The notes under the pieces: model-generated
What the model was told of the DNA's origin: nothing
The model's input: the letters and a program-made list of their open reading frames with translations, nothing else
Database searches by the model: none
Source: Pristionchus mayeri
Taxonomy: Eukaryota; Nematoda; Chromadorea; Rhabditida; Neodiplogasteridae
Reading direction: 5' to 3'
Length of the DNA stretch: 64,000 nt
Assembly (NCBI GenBank): GCA_036245805.1
Contig: BTRK01000004.1
Coordinates: 26,116,619 to 26,180,618 of the forward strand
Part shown: positions 58,059 to 64,000 of the stretch, in pieces
Position numbering within the stretch: position 1 is the first letter of the stretch
How the letters are laid out: every line of letters starts with the position of its first letter
Position numbers and translations under genes: made by a program

Positions 58059-61000
58059 TTAATAAATATGAAATAAAGAGGTACAATATCTGTAGTGGAG
58101 AACAACTCGCGAGTTTCGTCCTCTGGAGTAGATCATAAGAGGGAGAAGACGACGAGAAGATGATACCCTACTCTTCCTCTGACGGAGACAACAGAATCTG
58201 AGAGGGGAATCACTCAGGGAGAATGTACATTCTATGGGAACGAGTGATTGTAAAGCTACTTGCCTATATCCAGTGGGTCTTGGATCGAGTTGAGTCTTAA
58301 TCTCAATGCCTTCCCTCCAACATCCATACTGACAGGTAGTGTCCATCTCGATCAGAGTTACCTCGATCTTCTCCGAGTCTGGAGGTGCCTGTGCAGTCTC
58401 TCTCAATGGAACATTCAATGGAGGAACTAACGATGATGTGATAGATGCACTTCCTTTCCTTCTTTCTCGCCATGTTTGGCTTGATGTTCACAGTAAGTTG
58501 TCTGAGGGAGAGAGTGGCATTGAGTCGACCCCCGCACTTGAGAATAGAAGGAGTCTCCATCTCTCGACAGTCCACTCCCCCGAATCCAGAGGGGCATCCA
58601 CAAGGGAAGGTATTGAGGGCGGGGAGGGGGGGGGGAGGGGGGGGAGGGAGGACTCACTTGCACTTGGTACAGTCTCGTGCATCCTGGTACCCTCTGTTTG
58701 AACAGTGAATCTTGACGGGACAACGCACTGAGAGAGAGAAGGAATCACTGAGTGAGGGGAGACTCACTCTTGCACTCGTAGTCCACATTGAGAATGGCGA
58801 TATCGAGGAAGGAAGGACCTCCCAGTTGACCCATTGACTGTTGGAGGAAGGGATCAACCGATGAGAGGGCTGGTAGGAAGGACACCGATGAGAATCTGCA
58901 AAAGGGAGAACGAAGGGATCTGGGACATCGCATTTAGCCGAAGTTGAAAGTAACTCTCTCTATAACTTTGGTAGCTAGCTTCTTGTTCACATTATGCGTT
59001 GGGTAATTTCACATGTTCAAAATAACTCAATTTTTTTCGTTAACGACGATTGAGAGACAGAGGGAAGCTGAAGCGCTGTGAGAATAAAGCAAGCATCGTT
59101 AGATAAGCAATCTTCAGCCCCCCCCCCTCTCTGATTCCTTCGGAAGAATCGGAGCTCCGTACTCGTTGGGAGCATAATGCATTATGGAGCCGACATCATA
59201 TGGGAATCCGTGAGTAGAGAGTTGAGAGGGAGGAATCTGGAGGGGGATATACTGGGAGGGAACTATGAAGATGAAGTACCTTGGAGAATTGGAAGATATA
59301 TCCCATCTGAACTCTCGAGGGATCGAGGGAGACGTACTTGTCTCGATCGAATCGAGATTGTTCATGGAAGAGGCCAAGAGCATGACCTATCTCGTGACTG
59401 ATCACTCCGTACTGAGAGAGAAAGAGAGAGAGAGAGAAAGAGGAGGAGATGGGGGGTGACCTACCTCTTCGCATCCCTTATCGATCGATATCCACTGCTG
59501 ACCCTGCAGGGAATCCTTCCCTACAGTACTCCAACATCCATCTGCAGCCACGAAGAAGAGATATTGCTGTGAGGCGGAAATTATGGGGAGAAGAAGAAGA
59601 GGGGAACGTACACTTTCGAAGAGTCTGGGACGGAATTGAATGCAAGTTTCCCTCTGCCAGAAGTCGATGGCTTCTTCAATTAACTGACGAGCAGTGAGAC
59701 CTGCGAGGAAGGAGGAAGGGGAGGGGGAGGGGGGGGAGACTCACTTAGGAAAGGGTGGAAGGAATAAGGGACTCCATCAGTCCATTTCACATCGAATCCT
59801 TTGATTGTTTCTCTTCTCATCCTCGAGTGATCATTCTCATTCTCCTCTTCATTCTCATTCTCCTCTTCATATTCTCCAGAACCTTCTTCTTCATCCTCTT
59901 CGTTCATCAATCCATCAATGATCTTTTCCAACTGATTCACTGATATCCGAATGTCTCCTTGGAATAGTTGACCACTGATGGGAAGGATCAAATGATGACT
60001 GAGTTTTTTCTCTCCTCTACAGTATCGACCATAAGTCAGCGTCCAAAATTTCCGAGCTCTGTAATTTTTGAACCAGATGTACCTTCCGGCTGAAATTTTA
60101 AATTTAGATATGAAATTCATCGGGGAATAAGGTGAGCTTATTAAGACCTCTTCAATATTTCTAGCTCTTGCATAGTGATGACGTAATCACAATACACTTT
60201 TTTGAAATGTATTATTTCCTCGGAGAAATTTTCCGTGCTTACCGAACTTTCTGAGGGTTGAGAGGTGTCATACGACTACTCAGAAAACAATTTTCAAGTT
60301 GCTGCGACTTCGCGCCTTTTTGCTGCAGACGCTGCAAGTTGGAGGCTGCAAATTTATAACTCACCTTCTAGACAAGCTAGAGACTCGTGTAAAGTAGGAA
60401 AATGATCCTTACCACTACCCTAGATGATCCTGAAAGTTTGGTATCGATCGATTATCATTTGCCTTCAAGGCACAAAAAAGTCACTTTTTCTGATGACCCG
60501 ACTTTGGCCGAGTTCTGTTTCAAGGCCGAATTTGCATAAAATGTGGTTCCAGCACAGTAATGTTCAAAAACCATCAAAGAATCGATTCCCAACTTTTGGT
60601 AGCGTTAGCTTCACTTTCCGGACCGTGACGTTCGCTAAAAGAGCGCGCGGTGCTCACAGAACGCGTGCTTCTCTCTTCACACCGCGTTCTTTGAGCACCG
60701 CGCGCTCTTTTAGCGAACGCCATGGTCCGGAAAGAGAAACTAACCACTTGGGAATAGTTTATTTGATGGTTTTTGAGCATTACTGTGCAGGAACCACATT
60801 TTATGCAAATTCGCCCTTGAGACGGTAAGTGGCCAAAGTTGGGCCATCCAAAAAAATGACTTTTTTCGTGCCATGAAGGCAAATTATGTGCGATCAATAC
60901 CAAACTTTCTAGCTTGTCTAGAAGGTGAGTTATAAATTTGCAGCCTCCAACTTGCAGCGTCTGCAGCAAAAAGGCGCGAAGTCGCAGCAACTTGAAAATT

Positions 61001-61638
61001 GTTTTCTGAGTAGTCGTATGACACCTCTCAACCCTCAGAAAGTTCGGTAAGCACGGAAAATTTCTCCGAGGAAATAATACATTTCAAAAAAGTGTATTGT
61101 GATTGCGTCATCACTATGCAAGAGCTAGAAATATTGAAGAGGTCTCAATAAGCTCACCTTATTCTCCGATGAATTTCATATCTAAATTTAAAATTTCAGC
61201 CGGAATGTACATCTGGTTCAAAAATTACAGAGCTCGGAAATTTTGGACGCTGACTTGTGGTCGATACTGTACCTCATCGACTTATTAGCATTGAAATGAG
61301 CGATGGTGACACTCTGGTTCTTCATTTTGATTTCCTCGTCGAGTCTCGATTCTTCGTCCTGAGGGAGAGATGGGAGAAGGGGAGAGATGGGAGGAGGGGA
61401 GAGATGGGAGGAGGGAAGGGAAGGGAGGAAGGTAACTAACTGAATGGGCGATGATCCTGGTCTTGTATTCATCTTGGACGAGTAGAGAGAGAGTGTCGAA
61501 GAGACGAGTGAATTCCGAGGTTGACTTGGGAGGGGGGGAAAGGGAGGGGATTTCCCCTGAATGATCTACTTCCTCTTCTACTCCTATGGGCAAGGAAGTG
61601 TAGAGGGGAAGAAGGAGTAACCAGTCGATAGCTCTCAT
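58059..61638 (-). CDS. Astacin metalloprotease with EGF-like and CUB tail
   Basis: Secreted zinc endopeptidase of the nematode NAS family. Exons 5' to 3': 61638-61441, 61358-61273, 59974-59745, 59700-59612, 59566-59465, 59411-59280, 59236-59127, 58895-58768, 58727-58658, about 58602-58492, 58397-58264, 58197-58059. Residues 1-19 are a signal peptide (WLLLLPLY); LFQGD (about 98-101) has the propeptide Asp switch; RMRR (about 146-149) is a furin site before the mature enzyme; HEIGHALGLFHEQSRFDRD (about 241) is the zinc site and SIMHY the Met-turn. Then CPVKIHC...CGCPSGFGGVDC (EGF-like) and CGGRLNATLSL...TGYRFC (CUB-like). Oddities: no GT donor after 59127, no AG before 58602, a GC donor at 58263, and an intron enlarged by a transposable element at 60020. 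Confidence 0.9.
60020..61269. repeat. 1.25-kb TA-flanked fold-back at an astacin splice donor
   Basis: Ends CAGTATCGACCATAAGTCAG and the complement of CAGTATCGACCACAAGTCAG, with TA at 60018-60019 and 61270-61271. Inverted arms of about 600 bp; a second inner palindrome contains GAGCGCGCGGTGCTC. Same family as 43910-45246. The right edge lies one base from the astacin exon ending at 61273, so the element begins within the 5' splice site. Confidence 0.85.
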
Positions 61639-61810
61639 CTCGAGTGATATCTCCTCCCCTCCCCCACTCCATCCATGAGATATAATTGTAAATCAAACCA
61701 CTATCCGAACCATCTTTATCACGGGAAACGCGGTTATTAGAACTTTCGATTACAACTTATTATTATTATACCCGTTGAACAATTAATATTGATAATGAGA
61801 GCCATTGGTC

Positions 61811-64000
61811 CTAGCAGAGTCCACAAGATTTAGAGCATTTCTTCTTGTGATCTCGATAGAAATAATTGGTGCAGAAGCCAGATGTAGCCAGAGAAGGACA
61901 ATTGGGGAGCTGAGAGATGAGAATAGAGAAGGAAGGGGAGAGAGACCTACTGTATCCTCACACGAGACCGCCTTCACAACAGGGTCGTTCAGTTGACACC
62001 TGGAATGGAGGGGGAAGGGGGGGGGGAAGGGGGGGGGAGTGGGGAGGGGAAGGACTCACCATCCACAACTCTTCTTGCAGTCGTCCTTGAGTAGATGGAA
62101 GTAGGCAGGATCCTTGCAGAATCCTCGAGAGGCAACTTTGCCGCAGAGAGAGGATAAGTCTCGGCAGAGAGAAAGAGGAGAGGGTCGGACTATGGGGAGA
62201 GGATAGGAGGGAAGAGAGGGAGAGACTCACTCTCATCGCATCTCCCCAGTGAACGGAGCTTCCTGAGATCTGTCTCAGAGAAGGACAAGTTATCAGCCAG
62301 TATTATTCCCTTCTGAAATTCGTATATTTAGTTAGACACTATCATCTACCTTTTTATCAGGACTCTCACGAGAAAATCGGGATAAATCGGTATTTTCCGT
62401 AGAAATTCGAATTTTTTGAAATTTTAATTATTATGTTTCCATTTAGTACTTGACGAGTCTAGGCAAAATATACAATTTTAGATTTTTCACCATGTACTGC
62501 AGCTGCAGCACGATTCTGCACACTTGATACGCAGACCACTGGTTATTCATCTTTTCAGCAAAAAAAGTGGAAATTTGTGTCTTCAAAAGTGTTTCTATGA
62601 TGAAATGAACTATTTTGGCAAGAGTTGTTCACTGTTCACTTTTATGATACGACCATTGCAGCAGGTGCTCCACTGACAGGTTTTTGATTCTCCATTCGAA
62701 GAGGGACGATTCCCACTAACCAAACTTGCACATCTTGTAGAGCTTGAATTTATGATCCTACTTTGGTTTTTTGTGAATTTATCTCTGTGCTCCTGGTACT
62801 TTCATAGACCCACGAAAACTTCTCAACGGGCTACACGGTCACCCTTGTGAAACGAGTCTCTCAGATCGACCCTCACCTGCAGATAAAACGTTTTTTGCAA
62901 TCTGTTTTGTTTAAATATTTCATCCATCATATTCCTGCTTTTGCGTATTCGATAATAACTTGACAAAAAAGTCTCTTTCGCGGGAGGGTCGATCCTACGC
63001 CTCTGAGATATTCGTTTGACAGAGAGTGAACCGTGTAGCCCGCTGAGAAGTTTTCGTGGGTATGGGAAAGTACCAGGAGCACAGAGATAAATTCACCAAA
63101 AAATCAACGTATGATCAGAATTTCAAGCTCTACAAGATGTGTAAGATTGTTTAGCGGCAATCATCCCTCTTCGAATGGAGAATCAAAAACCTGTCAGCGG
63201 AGCACCTGCTGCAACGGTCGTATGATAAAAGTGAAAAGTGTACTTGCCAAAATCGATCATTTGATCATAGAAACACTTTTGAAGACAAAATCACCTCTTT
63301 TACAAGTGGAAACCTCTATTTCCAATTACCTACGTCTCACCTATGCAGCAGACTGCAGCTGCTGCAAGATTTAAATTAATCAAAGAAGCCAGAGATATCA
63401 CATAGGACCACACCCCACAGCAAAAAACTTTTGTAACTTAAACATTTTAAATCTCGATGTCAACTCGTTGTCCCGATTCTCTCGTGGGAGGCTTGTTATA
63501 CTTGGATGAAGTAGAAAGGGAGGGAAACCTTCAATGGAGTCATCGTAGCCAGTCTTCGTCCATTTCTAGTATCGAATCTTCCGAATGCATTTCCATCATA
63601 GTGCATTATGGAACGATAGTCGTATGGCTCATTCAATTCCACAGTGTTCGGTCGTAGTTTCTCGAAGTTGACTGAATGGATTGGGAGGAGAGTGAATGGT
63701 GGGGGTGCTTCTCACCCATCTGGCCAGGGAGAACATTCGAGTACTCCACTCGAATGAATTCGTCCCTGTCTGGTCTCTGATGCTCGTGCTCGAATCCAAG
63801 GACATGCAGAATCTCGTGCCAGATGATGTAATCAGCCAGACAATCAAGGGAGAGAGACACCGGTTGACGGCCCCCTGAGGGATGAGAAGGGAAAAGGGAC
63901 TCATCCCGGGGGGAGGGGGGGGGGAGAGGGACTCACCCACTCGACCAACGAAGGAGTAGCATCCATCCAGGGGAGAGATATCTATGAAGTCATTCTCAGA
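61811..64000 (-). CDS. Astacin metalloprotease with two ShK domains, 5' end outside window
   Basis: Secreted zinc endopeptidase, NAS family. Exons seen: 64000-63937 (continues upstream), 63874-63716, 63671-63529, 63500-63465, 62312-62231, 62159-62060, 61999-61951, 61909-61811; all phases agree. The catalytic domain has SPLDGCYSFVGR, the zinc motif HEILHVLGFEHEHQRPDRD, and Met-turn SIMHYDGNAFG. It is followed by two ShK (SXC) six-cysteine modules: one from CDENLSSLC to CKKSCGWC, the other from CEDTLPNC to CSKSCGLC, which ends the protein at 61811. ShK tails are common in nematode NAS proteins. One exon is only 36 bp. The large intron contains a fold-back of about 0.9 kb. The next astacin gene begins about 170 bp downstream in the same orientation. 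Confidence 0.92.
62490..63375. repeat. Fold-back in astacin intron
   Basis: Arms about 62490-62900 and 62960-63375 pair imperfectly: TGTCTTCAAAAGTGTTTCTA near 62578 matches the complement near 63275, and AGAGCTTGAAATT-type sequence near 62740 matches 63122. Outer ends are rich in GCAGCTGCAG. More diverged than other fold-backs here, so probably older. Confidence 0.75.

Noticed and set aside
1..64000. Frequent TACGGTA/TACCGTA heptamers
   Set aside because: Noticed many times in introns and exons, but I cannot compute enrichment and several fall in ordinary codons.
1..64000. Prokaryotic-style systems (CRISPR arrays, toxin-antitoxin pairs, operons with ribosome binding sites)
   Set aside because: The DNA is clearly eukaryotic; the regular repeats are microsatellites or decayed arrays without spacers.

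Overview
The window looks like nuclear DNA of a nematode, and the many very short exons (about 30-230 bp) with many 40-60 bp introns suggest a diplogastrid such as Pristionchus; that placement is inference. Supporting signs are nematode-type gene families (astacins with ShK or EGF-CUB tails, an NLP-46-like peptide precursor, hst-1, gspd-1, pfd-4), polypyrimidine-CAG sites just before start codons that look like spliced-leader trans-splice acceptors, and no bacterial-type organisation. Gene models were built by hand from homology, splice sites and reading-phase bookkeeping; most exon chains close in frame.

Layout. 1-3.1 kb: repeats only. 3.1-7.2 kb (+): C-terminal half of hst-1 (heparan sulfate N-deacetylase/N-sulfotransferase). 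7.6-8.8 kb (+): U1 snRNP protein C. 9.1-13.4 kb (+): pole-2, complete, with a 1.3 kb fold-back in one intron. 14.2-15.3 kb: two TTAA-flanked inverted-repeat elements. 16.1-17.4 kb (+): an NLP-46-like neuropeptide precursor and a small acidic coiled-coil gene. 18.1-28.8 kb (+): trpa-1, its middle missing across an N gap bordered by GA and CT satellites and its introns swollen by nested fold-back elements. 31.3-33.8 kb (+): a 107-residue bHLH protein. 34.3-36.1 kb (-): an NDNF-like secreted protein. 38.3-41.7 kb (-): gspd-1. 43.2-43.5 kb (+): a small one-pass membrane protein. 43.6-46.7 kb (-): pfd-4. 46.9-50.9 kb: a composite of inverted repeats. 52.7-55.2 kb (-): a complete 549-residue copine. 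56.0-57.8 kb (+): a cysteine-rich gene. 58.1-64 kb (-): two adjacent astacin metalloproteases with different C-terminal architectures.

The genes are mostly ordinary housekeeping, neuronal and secreted-protein genes with no evident shared pathway. The unusual content is in non-coding DNA: several families of long fold-back elements with recognisable ends (ATATCACG, TTAA-flanked, and TA-flanked CAGTATCG), nested insertions, poly-G/C runs inside introns, and a gene-structure habit of using 3' splice sites ending in GAG, plus two GC-AG introns and two astacin introns whose canonical splice dinucleotide is absent next to G/C homopolymers. I saw no prokaryotic defence system, CRISPR array, rRNA or convincing tRNA.
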